In this document: piece by piece, positions 1 through 6,893 of the stretch
How positions within the stretch are numbered: position 1 is the stretch's first letter
Layout: the number at the start of each line of letters is the position of its first letter
DNA from: Pseudomonadota bacterium
Lineage (GTDB): Bacteria; Pseudomonadota; Gammaproteobacteria; Pseudomonadales; Azotimanducaceae
Assembly: GCA_027622495.1 (NCBI GenBank)
Contig: JAQBYL010000033.1
Location: forward strand, 1-16,781
Reading direction: 5' to 3'
Length of the DNA stretch: 16,781 nt
Notes under the pieces: generated by a model
Told to the model about the DNA's origin: nothing
The model's input: the letters and a program-made list of their open reading frames with translations, nothing else
The model's database searches: none
Position numbers and translations under genes: made by a program

Positions 1-41
1 CAAAAAAAAATCTGAGATGACCGCGCGTAATTACAGTGCTC
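1..41. other. Start of the spacer downstream of truB
   Basis: This is non-coding sequence after the truB stop codon. Read on the minus strand it is AT-rich at its far end, with a run of nine T at positions 10-2. I see no convincing stem directly before the T run, so I do not call a terminator. In gammaproteobacteria with this gene order the next gene is rpsO (ribosomal protein S15) followed by pnp, and the rpsO promoter usually lies in this spacer. The window ends before any of that can be seen. Confidence 0.5.
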
Positions 42-959
42 TCAGCTTGCGACCAGCCGCCTCGGGGCGACTCGTCCATCATCCAGTATTTCACCTACGC
101 CTAAAAAACGGCTGGTTTGTTGTTCCGTACCTTCTTCTAACTGCACCCAGCCACTGGTGGGGGCGTGCGCAACGATGACAGGTTGGCCCTGGCGCACGTA
201 GTAAGCAGTGTTGTCACTCAGCTGAACCACCGGCCATTGCCGGACAGTGCTGGATATCGGCTGAAGAAAGCGATCCAGCGAACCGTTTTCGCGCTCACTG
301 GCTAACTCATCGAGCGTAATCAGGTCATCTTCGTCATAGGGTCCGGCAGCGGTCCTGCGAAGCGCGCTCACATGCGCACCACAACCCAGTGCCTGACCGA
401 TGTCTTCGGCAATGGTTCGAATATAGGTTCCCTTGCTGCAGTGAATTCGCAGCTCAAAGGTGGTGCCACAGAAAGTCACCAATTCATTGCTGAACACTGT
501 AATCCGACGTGATTCCCTCTCAATTTCGATGCCCTGACGCGCGAGCTTATACAGCGGCTGACCGTTGACCTTTATCGCCGAAAACATCGACGGAATCTGA
601 TCTATCTCGCCACGAAAAGCAGACAATACAGCTTCAAGATCAGCCTGCGTAACTTTCGTTGCATCGGCGCTCGCCACAACCTTGCCATCCGAATCACCGG
701 TATCAGTTCGCACACCGAGTTGAATCCGGACCCAGTATTTTTTGTCGGAATTCAAAAGATAGCGTGAAAACTTTGTCGCCTCGCCAAAACACAGTGGCAA
801 CACCCCTGTCGCCAGCGGATCAAGGCTACCGGTGTGGCCGACCTTTTGAGCATCAAACAGACGTTTGGCACGCTGAACCACATCGTTTGAGCTGATTCCT
901 GGCGGCTTGTCTACGACCACCACACCGTCGACCGGACGACCTTTACGTCTGCGGCCCAT
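42..959 (-). CDS. truB: tRNA pseudouridine(55) synthase TruB
   Basis: TruB converts uridine 55 in the T-loop of nearly all elongator tRNAs to pseudouridine and also acts as a tRNA folding chaperone in the cytoplasm. The 305-residue protein has the family's N-terminal VDKPPGISS motif and the catalytic motif GHTGSLDPLATG (residues 41-52), with the nucleophilic aspartate at Asp47, one off from E. coli Asp48. It continues through the pseudouridine synthase fold, with KGTYIRT in its second half, and ends in a PUA-like RNA-binding region (about residues 245-305). Length is normal (E. coli 314). The ATG directly follows the rbfA TAG stop with no spacing, and a Shine-Dalgarno AGGA lies inside the rbfA end, so the two are translationally coupled. 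It is the last visible gene of the rimP-nusA-infB-rbfA-truB operon. No oddities seen. Confidence 0.97.
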   Translation of the reverse strand: MGRRRKGRPVDGVVVVDKPPGISSNDVVQRAKRLFDAQKVGHTGSLDPLATGVLPLCFGEATKFSRYLLNSDKKYWVRIQLGVRTDTGDSDGKVVASADATKVTQADLEAVLSAFRGEIDQIPSMFSAIKVNGQPLYKLARQGIEIERESRRITVFSNELVTFCGTTFELRIHCSKGTYIRTIAEDIGQALGCGAHVSALRRTAAGPYDEDDLITLDELASERENGSLDRFLQPISSTVRQWPVVQLSDNTAYYVRQGQPVIVAHAPTSGWVQLEEGTEQQTSRFLGVGEILDDGRVAPRRLVAS

Positions 960-1337
960 CTAGACTTCCTGATCCTGGCGGCGATCCGACTGAACTGCCC
1001 TGTCGATCAATTCCTCCAGTTTCGGTCCGCTTTCAGACAGGTCGTCAAAGTGGAATCTTGGCTTCGGTGTTGTGCGCATGGTGTGCCGGCTGGCGAGCTG
1101 GGTACGGAAAAAACCGGCCGCCTTATTCAGCACTTCAACCAGTTCTTCGCGATCGGCCGTGCTTGTGGCCTGCACAGAAGAAAAGTAGATGTCTGCATAG
1201 CTCAGGTCTTTGCTCACGCGCACATCATTGATGCTGATCATCCCCACGCGCGGGTCTGCGACCCGGCGCATGATGATGTCGGCAATTTCGTCACGAATGA
1301 AATCGGCAACACGAAGATCACGCCCATACTCACGCAT
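960..1337 (-). CDS. rbfA: 30S ribosome-binding factor RbfA
   Basis: RbfA binds the maturing 30S subunit near helix 1 of 16S rRNA, assists late 5'-end processing, and is a cold-shock factor in E. coli. The 125-residue protein (E. coli 133) matches the single KH-type domain throughout: an N-terminal helix with RVADFIRDEIADII, then VADPRVGMISINDVRVSKDL and the YADIYFSS strand, then the helix and strand ending in RFHFDDLSE. The C-terminal tail is short and charged. The ATG lies 12 bases after the infB stop. The bases just before it (TTTGATTTCAA on the coding strand) hold no recognisable Shine-Dalgarno; the nearest purine-rich stretch is about 20 bases upstream, inside infB. Translation probably depends on coupling to infB. 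The TAG stop abuts the truB ATG. Confidence 0.96.
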   Translation of the reverse strand: MREYGRDLRVADFIRDEIADIIMRRVADPRVGMISINDVRVSKDLSYADIYFSSVQATSTADREELVEVLNKAAGFFRTQLASRHTMRTTPKPRFHFDDLSESGPKLEELIDRAVQSDRRQDQEV

Positions 1338-1349
1338 TTGAAATCAAAG

Positions 1350-3917
1350 TCACGCGAGCTCCCGCGCCACTTCCCGTGTGTCGAATACTTCGATCAGATC
1401 GCCTTCGCGGACGTCGTTGTAGTTGCGCACACCAATACCGCACTCGGTCGCATTGCGGACTTCGCCAACGTCTTCCTTGAAGCGCCGGAGTGATTCGAGT
1501 TCGCCTTGAAAGATAACAACGTTGTCCCGTAACACTCTGATTGGCTTGTTACGCAAAACCATACCTTCGAGGACCATGCAGCCGGCAACCTGACCGTATC
1601 GCGGAGATCGGAACACGTCCCGCACCTCGGCAACACCGATGATTTCTTCGCGAACCTCCGGCGCCAGCATGCCGCTGAGAGCTGCCTTCACGTCGTCCAG
1701 CAGCTCGTAAATAACGCTGTAGTAACGTAAATCAACACCTTCCCGCTCGAGGATCGCCTTGGCTCGATTGTCTGCGCGCACATTAAATCCAAAAACGGCG
1801 GCGCCATAGGTCAGTGCGAGGGTGGCATCGGTTTCGGTTATGCCACCGACACCCTGGCCAAGGACGTTCACAGACACTTCGTCGTTCCCCATCGCAATGA
1901 GCGCCTGCGTGATGGCCTCAAGACTTCCACGCACATCGGTTTTCAGAACCATCTTCAAGACGCGCTTCTGACCGTCACCCATGTTTGCAAACATGTTTTC
2001 GAGCTTCGCAGCCTGCTGCAACTCGTGCCGGGCATCCTGTGTTTTACCGCGTCGGAAATCGGCAAGTTCACGGGCGGCACGTTCGTTTGTGATCGTAGAC
2101 AGATCATCGCCAGCGGCAGGTGTCCCGTTGATACCGAGTATCTCCACTGGTTCTGACGGTCCTGCTGTCTTCACAGGTTCTCCGCGATCATTCAACATCG
2201 CGCGGACCCGGCCATGATTCTCACCAGCGATCACCATGTCACCGAGCTTGAGTGTGCCGTTCTGGATCAGAACGGTAGTGACCGGACCTCGACCGCGATC
2301 AAGCCTCGACTCGATAACCACACCACGACCGGCAGCATCTTTAACCGCCTTAAGTTCAAGGATCTCTGCCTGAAGCAGTATCGCTTCAAGCAACTCGTCG
2401 ACGCCTTGTCCCGTGTGTGCGGACACCTCGATAAACTGTGTGTCACCGCCAAGCTTTTCTGGTACAACTTCGTTGGCAAGCAGTTCGTTGGTCACTTTTT
2501 GCGGATCTGCGCCTTCCAGATCGCACTTGTTAATCGCAACAATCATGGGAACCCCTGCAGCCTTCGCATGCTGTATGGCTTCCACTGTCTGTGGCATGAC
2601 ACCGTCATCTGCGGCCACGACCAGAATTACAATATCCGTCACCCGCGCACCGCGTGCGCGCATTGCGGTAAATGCCGCATGACCCGGTGTGTCTATAAAG
2701 CAGATCCGACCGCTCGGCATTTCCACCGAGTAAGCGCCGATATGCTGGGTAATTCCCCCTGCTTCGCCGCTCGCCACCTTCGACTTCCGGATGAAATCGA
2801 GGAGCGACGTCTTACCGTGATCGACATGCCCCATCACCGTGACTACCGGTGACCGGTTTTCGCCTTCACCCTTGACCTGCAGTGACTTTTCGAGGGCCTG
2901 CTCAATGGCATCCTCGTGCACAATCTTGACCCTGTGCCCCATCTCGTTAACAACCAGTACCGCAGTATCCTGATCAACCACCTGGTTGATGGTCGCCATC
3001 ACACCAAGACCCATCAGCTGTTTGATGACCTCACCGGCCTTTATGGCCATCTGTTGGGCCAGATCGCCCACCGATATGACATCACCGACCTCGACTTCGC
3101 GTGCAATGAAACCTGTCGGTGCAAATTCACCACCAAGCTGCTCAACGCGGACCCGTGGTGTTGCTTTGCGCCGACCGCGCCGGTCAGACTTGAGCGACAG
3201 TTCATGGCGGCGACCTTTGCCGTCGCGATGTGGTTCTTCGCTGCGGCCTTTTTCGTGTGTCTTACCCTTCGCCCGTTTGCCACCGCGTTCGGACGCAAGT
3301 TCTTTAACCTGGGCGTCTACGGCGGCTTCCAGAACTTTGGCAGCCGGATCTTCCTCTTCTGCCTTGACCGGTGCTTTATTGGCTTTGCTTTGTTCTGCAG
3401 TTGCGCGAGCGGTCTCGGCTTTTTCCTGCTCTTCTTTCAGCCGGGCTTCTTCGCGACGCTGATCTTCTTCGGCTTTGCGCGCAGCCACTTCAGCGCGTGC
3501 CTGCTCTTCAGCGGCCTGGCGCTTCTGCTCTTCATCATGGATACGTGCTCTTTCGAGCTCGGATTGCGAAACAACCTTTTCTGGCGCGGCTGCACTTTCT
3601 GCAGACTCTGCCTCCGGCTCACTGCGTTTGATGTAGGTACGCTTTCTGCGGACTTCAACTTTAACGTTGCGCCCGGTTCGACCCTGACCGGTTTTCAGTG
3701 TCCCGACCGATGTTCTTTTCAACGTGATCTTGCGCGGCGACGCTTCTTCGGAGCCGTGGCTGCGCTTCAAGTGCGCAAGCAGCGTCTGCTTCTGCTCTTC
3801 TGATACCGCCTCATCATCTTTTGAGTGCGGGAGACCCGCCTCCTGCATCTGGTTGAGCAGGCGGTCAACGGAAGCACCTACTGTTTCCGCTAACTGTTTA
3901 ACCGTAACGTCGGACAT
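1350..3917 (-). CDS. infB: Translation initiation factor IF-2
   Basis: IF-2 is the GTPase that brings fMet-tRNA to the 30S P site and drives 50S joining. I place the start at the ATG at 3917 (MSDVTVKQLAETVG), which has an AGGAGA ribosome-binding site; the frame is open 17 codons further upstream, but those run back into nusA. From this start the protein is 855 residues. The N-terminal IF2N subdomain covers about 1-52. A long Glu/Lys/Arg/Ala-rich linker, probably helical or coiled coil, covers about 119-190. A basic stretch precedes the second IF2N-type subdomain (about 270-335). The G domain shows G1 GHVDHGKT (363-370), G2 GGITQHIG (387-394), G3 DTPGH (409-413), G4 NKCD (463-466) and G5 SAHTG (499-503). 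Domains II, III and the fMet-binding C-terminal domain IV follow, all intact. It starts 8 bases after the nusA stop, in the nusA-infB operon. Confidence 0.97.
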   Translation of the reverse strand: MSDVTVKQLAETVGASVDRLLNQMQEAGLPHSKDDEAVSEEQKQTLLAHLKRSHGSEEASPRKITLKRTSVGTLKTGQGRTGRNVKVEVRRKRTYIKRSEPEAESAESAAAPEKVVSQSELERARIHDEEQKRQAAEEQARAEVAARKAEEDQRREEARLKEEQEKAETARATAEQSKANKAPVKAEEEDPAAKVLEAAVDAQVKELASERGGKRAKGKTHEKGRSEEPHRDGKGRRHELSLKSDRRGRRKATPRVRVEQLGGEFAPTGFIAREVEVGDVISVGDLAQQMAIKAGEVIKQLMGLGVMATINQVVDQDTAVLVVNEMGHRVKIVHEDAIEQALEKSLQVKGEGENRSPVVTVMGHVDHGKTSLLDFIRKSKVASGEAGGITQHIGAYSVEMPSGRICFIDTPGHAAFTAMRARGARVTDIVILVVAADDGVMPQTVEAIQHAKAAGVPMIVAINKCDLEGADPQKVTNELLANEVVPEKLGGDTQFIEVSAHTGQGVDELLEAILLQAEILELKAVKDAAGRGVVIESRLDRGRGPVTTVLIQNGTLKLGDMVIAGENHGRVRAMLNDRGEPVKTAGPSEPVEILGINGTPAAGDDLSTITNERAARELADFRRGKTQDARHELQQAAKLENMFANMGDGQKRVLKMVLKTDVRGSLEAITQALIAMGNDEVSVNVLGQGVGGITETDATLALTYGAAVFGFNVRADNRAKAILEREGVDLRYYSVIYELLDDVKAALSGMLAPEVREEIIGVAEVRDVFRSPRYGQVAGCMVLEGMVLRNKPIRVLRDNVVIFQGELESLRRFKEDVGEVRNATECGIGVRNYNDVREGDLIEVFDTREVARELA

Positions 3918-3925
3918 GTTCTCTC

Positions 3926-5446
3926 CTATGACCCACCCTGCTCGACGGATTCTTCCTCTACGAACCACGGTGCTCTCGCGGTCATGATCAGACTTGCAGC
4001 TTCTTCTTCGCTCAATTCCTCGGCGATATCGAGCAGATCAGGTATTGCAAGTTCAGCCAGGTCTTCCATGGTGACCACCTCGTGACTGGCGAGCTTAAAG
4101 GCCAGGTCACGGCGCATGCCTTCCATCAGAAGCAGATCGTCGGCTGGCTTGTGATCACCCAGCAATTCTTCGCTCGCGATGGCCTTTGTCAGGAGCGCGT
4201 CTTTTGCGCGATTTCTGAGCTCCTCAACGATTTCTTCGTCGAAGCCTTCGATCGCAATCATCTCTTCAATCGGCACGTAGGCGATCTCTTCAAGCGAGGT
4301 AAAGCCCTCTTCTACGAGGACCGCAGCAATATCTTCGTCTACGGAAAGCGCTTCCTGGAATTCAGCCATGAGCCTGCTGGATTCTGCTTCGTGTTTCTCG
4401 ACAGCCTCCTGCTCGGTCATGATATTCAACGTCCAACCAGTCAGATCGCTGGCAAGTCTCACGTTCTGGCCACCCCGGCCAATCGCCTGGGCCAGATTGC
4501 TTTCGCTGACAGCGACGTCCATCGAATGCGTTTCTTCATCAAGCACAATCGAGTCTACCTCTGCCGGAGACATCGCATTGATCGCCAGCTGCGCAGGGTT
4601 ATCGTCCCACGGCACAATGTCGATCCGTTCTCCTGCAAGTTCACCTGAAACCGCCTGAACTCTTGAGCCGCGCATACCTACGCAGGCTCCTACCGGATCA
4701 ATGCGACCATCATTGGTTTTGACCGCAATCTTGGCGCGCGATCCCGGGTCACGTGCTGCACCGCGAATTTCGATCACCTGTTCAGCAATTTCCGGCACTT
4801 CAATTTTGAACAATTCGATCAACATCTGCGGTGATGTTCGGGTCAGCATCAACTGCGGACCCCGATTGTCGGCTCGAATCTCAAGCAGCAGTGCGCGCAA
4901 GCGATCACCTACCCTGAATGCTTCACGTGGTATCAGATGCTCGCGCGTCAGCAGACCTTCTGCGTTGTTGCCAAGATCGACAATGACTGTATCGCGGCTC
5001 ATTTTCTTGACCGTGCCACTAACCAGCTGGCCAATTTTCGGCAGGTACTGCTCTACTACCTGCGCGCGTTCCGCTTCCCGGACTTTCTGAACAATTACCT
5101 GCTTGGCCGTCTGCGCTGCTATGCGACCGAACTCGACCGAGTCAACCTGACGCTCCAGGGTGTCACCCAGTTCCAGTTTCGGGTCCTGTTCTTTAGCCTG
5201 CTCGAGTGTGAGCATCGCTTCAGGAACAGGCTCTTCTTCCTGTTCGAGATCGGTAACCTGCCAGACGCGATAGGTGTCGTATTCACCTGTCTCACGATCA
5301 ATGGCAACGCGGAACTCAGAGCCTTCCGGGTACTTTTTCTTGGTCGCAACGGCGAGTGCGCTTTCAATGGCGCCAAAAATCACCTCTTTTGATACTCCCT
5401 TTTCGTGCGAAACAGAGTCCACTACCAGAAGGATTTCTTTACTCAT
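3926..5446 (-). CDS. nusA: Transcription termination/antitermination factor NusA
   Basis: NusA binds RNA polymerase at the RNA exit channel, promotes pausing and intrinsic termination, and takes part in rRNA and lambda-N antitermination. The 506 residues (E. coli 495) contain the N-terminal RNA polymerase-binding domain (about 1-130), an S1 domain (about 137-200, starting IGQLVSGTVKKM), KH1 with GMRGSRVQ (257-264), KH2 with GRGG (323-326), and two acidic helix-hairpin repeats (about 365-420 and 437-495) typical of gammaproteobacterial NusA. In E. coli the last of these repeats binds the RNA polymerase alpha C-terminal domain. The ATG at 5446 is preceded by GGTGGA at suitable spacing, 18 bases after the rimP stop. 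In E. coli, NusA represses its own operon by increasing termination in the leader; the terminators in front of rimP here would allow the same, but that is inference. Confidence 0.97.
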   Translation of the reverse strand: MSKEILLVVDSVSHEKGVSKEVIFGAIESALAVATKKKYPEGSEFRVAIDRETGEYDTYRVWQVTDLEQEEEPVPEAMLTLEQAKEQDPKLELGDTLERQVDSVEFGRIAAQTAKQVIVQKVREAERAQVVEQYLPKIGQLVSGTVKKMSRDTVIVDLGNNAEGLLTREHLIPREAFRVGDRLRALLLEIRADNRGPQLMLTRTSPQMLIELFKIEVPEIAEQVIEIRGAARDPGSRAKIAVKTNDGRIDPVGACVGMRGSRVQAVSGELAGERIDIVPWDDNPAQLAINAMSPAEVDSIVLDEETHSMDVAVSESNLAQAIGRGGQNVRLASDLTGWTLNIMTEQEAVEKHEAESSRLMAEFQEALSVDEDIAAVLVEEGFTSLEEIAYVPIEEMIAIEGFDEEIVEELRNRAKDALLTKAIASEELLGDHKPADDLLLMEGMRRDLAFKLASHEVVTMEDLAELAIPDLLDIAEELSEEEAASLIMTARAPWFVEEESVEQGGS

Positions 5447-5464
5447 TTTCGTTCCACCGATCCT

Positions 5465-5923
5465 TTAGTCAAAGTGCGGCACAATGCGTGCCCGTCTTAT
5501 ATTTTCCAGGGGTAGAAGAAACTCCTGATCATCCAGGCGAACAACTGCCTCCATGTCTTCTACACCAGCCAACAAACCAACGATCTTCTTACGTCCTTCG
5601 AACGGAAAATTCAGTCGGACATCCACTGTCTGCCCAACACTTGCCTCAAACTGCGGCGCAGAAAACAGAATCCGATCGATTCCCGGTGAAGAAACTTCCA
5701 GTGTGTATCTCACTGAAATGACTTCTTCAACATCCAGTAAGCCACTGACCTGGCGGCTGACCTTTGCACAGTCGTCAACCGACACGCCCTCGGGACCATC
5801 GATATAGATGCGTAATTGTGCCTGCCTGCCCTGGGCCAGATATTCCAGACCCCACAGCACAAAACCCATCGCTTCGATTGTCGGCTTCAGCAGCTGCTCT
5901 ACCTGTAGTTCTTTCCGGTTCAA
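5465..5923 (-). CDS. rimP: Ribosome maturation factor RimP, with a TTG start
   Basis: RimP binds the 30S subunit and helps 16S rRNA fold in the S12/S19 assembly branch. I choose a TTG start at 5923, giving 152 residues that begin LNRKELQVEQLLKP (initiator read as Met). Measured to the conserved AMGF motif, this matches the E. coli start to within one residue. GGAG lies 4 bases upstream of the TTG, a slightly short spacing. An ATG further upstream at 5983 is in frame, but the 20 extra codons would read straight through the terminator hairpin at 5942-5961, so I reject it. Family motifs seen: LRIYIDGPEGVSVDDCAKVS, the YTLEVSSPGIDRILF block shared by all RimP, and the C-terminal SH3-like barrel ending RARIVPHFD. 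It is the first gene of the rimP-nusA-infB-rbfA-truB operon. Confidence 0.92.
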   Translation of the reverse strand: MNRKELQVEQLLKPTIEAMGFVLWGLEYLAQGRQAQLRIYIDGPEGVSVDDCAKVSRQVSGLLDVEEVISVRYTLEVSSPGIDRILFSAPQFEASVGQTVDVRLNFPFEGRKKIVGLLAGVEDMEAVVRLDDQEFLLPLENIRRARIVPHFD

Positions 5924-5938
5924 TTTTCTCCAGCCAAC

Positions 5939-5961
5939 AAAAAATGGGCTTACGCCCATTT
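5939..5961 (-). terminator. Intrinsic terminator T2, just upstream of rimP
   Basis: On the minus strand a perfect 8-bp stem AAATGGGC / GCCCATTT (5961-5954 with 5949-5942) closes a GTAA loop, and the stem's last T residues run on to make six T in a row. This has the form of a rho-independent terminator. It lies only about 15 bases before the rimP TTG start and downstream of the initiator tRNA and its own terminator, so it can act as an attenuator for the rimP-nusA-infB operon. The stem is also self-complementary on the plus strand, but no plus-strand gene points at it. Confidence 0.8.
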
Positions 5962-6084
5962 CCCATCTCATTCCAACTCTCATTACAACGATTACAAACG
6001 AGCAGGGGCGCTCCGGCTACACGGTTCGCCACCTTCGACAAACGCGCCGACGGATGCCTTAAGCATCCTGACGTCTGCGCGTAC
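5962..6084 (-). promoter_or_regulatory. Leader between terminators T1 and T2 ahead of rimP
   Basis: This 123-base stretch has no gene. It contains a 6-bp hairpin with a 5-base loop (GGATGC at 6052-6057, GCATCC at 6063-6068) and a tandem near-repeat, ATTACAACG at 5982-5990 and ATTACAAACG at 5991-6000 on the plus strand. The minus-strand TGTAAT at 5988-5983 could be a -10 box, but I find no good -35 at the right distance. Either a weak promoter sits here, or rimP is transcribed by readthrough from the tRNA promoter. Confidence 0.4.
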
Positions 6085-6107
6085 AAAAAGGCCCCTAAAG
6101 AGGGGCC
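6085..6107 (-). terminator. Intrinsic terminator T1 of the initiator tRNA gene
   Basis: On the minus strand a perfect 7-bp GC-rich stem, GGCCCCT / AGGGGCC (6107-6101 with 6096-6090), closes a CTTT loop and is followed by TTTTT (6089-6085). It begins 7 bases after the CCA end of the initiator tRNA, the normal place for a tRNA gene terminator. Confidence 0.88.
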
Positions 6108-6114
6108 CTTCTAT

Positions 6115-6191
<77 letters not shown>

Positions 6192-6205
6192 ATAGCAGGA
6201 GCGGG

Positions 6206-6234
6206 ATTATATGGATGCACAGGGAAGGCCGCAA
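6206..6234 (-). promoter_or_regulatory. Sigma-70 promoter of the initiator tRNA
   Basis: On the minus strand a consensus -10 TATAAT (6211-6206) follows a -35 TTGCGG (6234-6229) at exactly 17 bases. The -10 ends 14 bases before the tRNA 5' end, which would give a short leader of roughly 7-8 bases. The stretch after the -10 is GC-rich (CCCGCTCC), as in stringently controlled stable-RNA promoters; control by ppGpp is inference. Confidence 0.78.
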
Positions 6235-6313
6235 CACCCAATCTGAAGTTCTTTCACGCTGATCGGGGGTCAGAACTGCGGCGTCGAGGCCAGGTCTGAC
6301 ACTTCGCGCCGTT

Positions 6314-6349
6314 AAATGAGGGGAAGGTTGAAAGTGAGGGGAGGGTTGA
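6314..6349 (-). repeat. 18-bp tandem repeat, G-free and C-rich; possible Rho entry site after tRNA-Leu
   Basis: On the minus strand, directly after the tRNA-Leu CCA end, two 18-base units follow one another: TCAACCCTCCCCTCACTT and TCAACCTTCCCCTCATTT, 16 of 18 bases identical. With the next three bases this gives 39 nt without a single G and about half C. There is no stem plus T-run between here and the next promoter, so a Rho-dependent terminator is a reasonable guess. A longer imperfect hairpin (GTCAGA...TCTGAC, 6269-6300) follows, also without a T-run. The repeat itself is seen; the function is inference. Confidence 0.5.
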
Positions 6350-6436
6350 TGGTGCCGAAGGCGAGACTCGAACTCGCACAAGCGTAAGCTCACTACCCCC
6401 TCAAGGTAGCGTGTCTACCAATTTCACCACTTCGGC
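6350..6436 (-). tRNA. tRNA-Leu(GAG)
   Basis: This is an 87-nt class II tRNA on the minus strand. The acceptor stem GCCGAAG (6436-6430) pairs perfectly with CTTCGGC (6360-6354), followed by discriminator A and an encoded CCA (6352-6350). The anticodon loop TTGAGGG gives anticodon GAG (6402-6400), reading CUC/CUU leucine codons. The long variable arm expected of tRNA-Leu is present, as are the T-loop TTCGAGT and a leucine-type D-loop. It lies 48 bases after the secG stop; the secG-tRNA-Leu(GAG) pair is a known conserved neighbourhood (leuU in E. coli), so co-transcription with secG is likely. Confidence 0.95.
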
Positions 6437-6438
6437 TT

Positions 6439-6462
6439 TAACTAACTCAGGAATTAACTCAG
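6439..6462 (-). repeat. 12-bp tandem near-repeat between secG and tRNA-Leu
   Basis: On the minus strand CTGAGTTAATTC is followed directly by CTGAGTTAGTTA; the first eight bases are identical and the rest is AT-rich. It fills most of the 48-base spacer just upstream of the tRNA-Leu 5' end. It may supply a weak AT-rich promoter element or a processing leader, but I see no -35/-10 pair good enough to call. Confidence 0.35.
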
Positions 6463-6484
6463 TTTTACTGCTTCACCTTAAGGA

Positions 6485-6877
6485 CTACAGGTCGGGGATG
6501 TCGGAATTTACACTTTCCGGTTCCGGAGTCAACTTGTCGACCTGGTCCGCGAGGTCTGCCTGCAGATTTTCTTCCGACTGGCTTAAGGGTGCTCCGACAA
6601 TCGGGATGCCCAGGGTATCAACGCTGGTCGCTCGTTCTTTGGCCGTGTAGGCCAGACCAAACGAAATCAGGAAAAAGCCAATCGCCAACCAGGCGGTCAT
6701 GCGAGTCAGGAAGGAGGCCGCTCCGCCGCTGCCAAACATCGTATTGGCCGAGCCGGATCCAAACGACGCACCCGCATCTGCTCCGCGACCCTGCTGAATT
6801 AACACCAGACCACCGAGGGTGAGCGCATCCGCGACCAGCAGGGCCATCAGCACATTTTCCAGGTTTATCAGTTCCAT
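6485..6877 (-). CDS. secG: Protein translocase subunit SecG
   Basis: SecG is the small accessory subunit of the SecYEG channel in the inner membrane; it assists SecA-driven export. I start it at ATG 6877 (MELINLENVLMALL), giving 130 residues (E. coli 110). An open frame reaches 18 codons further upstream, but that would overlap the end of tpiA. It has two transmembrane segments (about 5-25 and 55-77). Between them is the family signature LIQQGRGADAGASFGSGSANTMFGSGGAASFLTR, given here only by its key parts: QQGRGADAGASFG and a Gly/Ser-rich loop. The C-terminal tail is acidic and longer than in E. coli. It begins 16 bases after the tpiA stop with only a weak GGTG ribosome-binding site. The tpiA-secG-tRNA order is as in Pseudomonas. 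Confidence 0.93.
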   Translation of the reverse strand: MELINLENVLMALLVADALTLGGLVLIQQGRGADAGASFGSGSANTMFGSGGAASFLTRMTAWLAIGFFLISFGLAYTAKERATSVDTLGIPIVGAPLSQSEENLQADLADQVDKLTPEPESVNSDIPDL

Positions 6878-6893
6878 TCGTACACCAACTAAA

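Noticed and set aside
2916..3803. Long open frame on the plus strand opposite the infB linker, Phe/Leu/Cys-rich and seemingly membrane-like
   Set aside because: It is the complement of the Glu/Lys/Arg-rich IF-2 linker codons, which read as Phe/Leu/Ala on the other strand; infB is fully intact and nothing supports a start or ribosome-binding site for this frame.
5924..5983. 20-residue N-terminal extension of RimP from an ATG at 5983
   Set aside because: The extra codons are the terminator hairpin and its T-run; the family N-terminus begins at the TTG at 5923.
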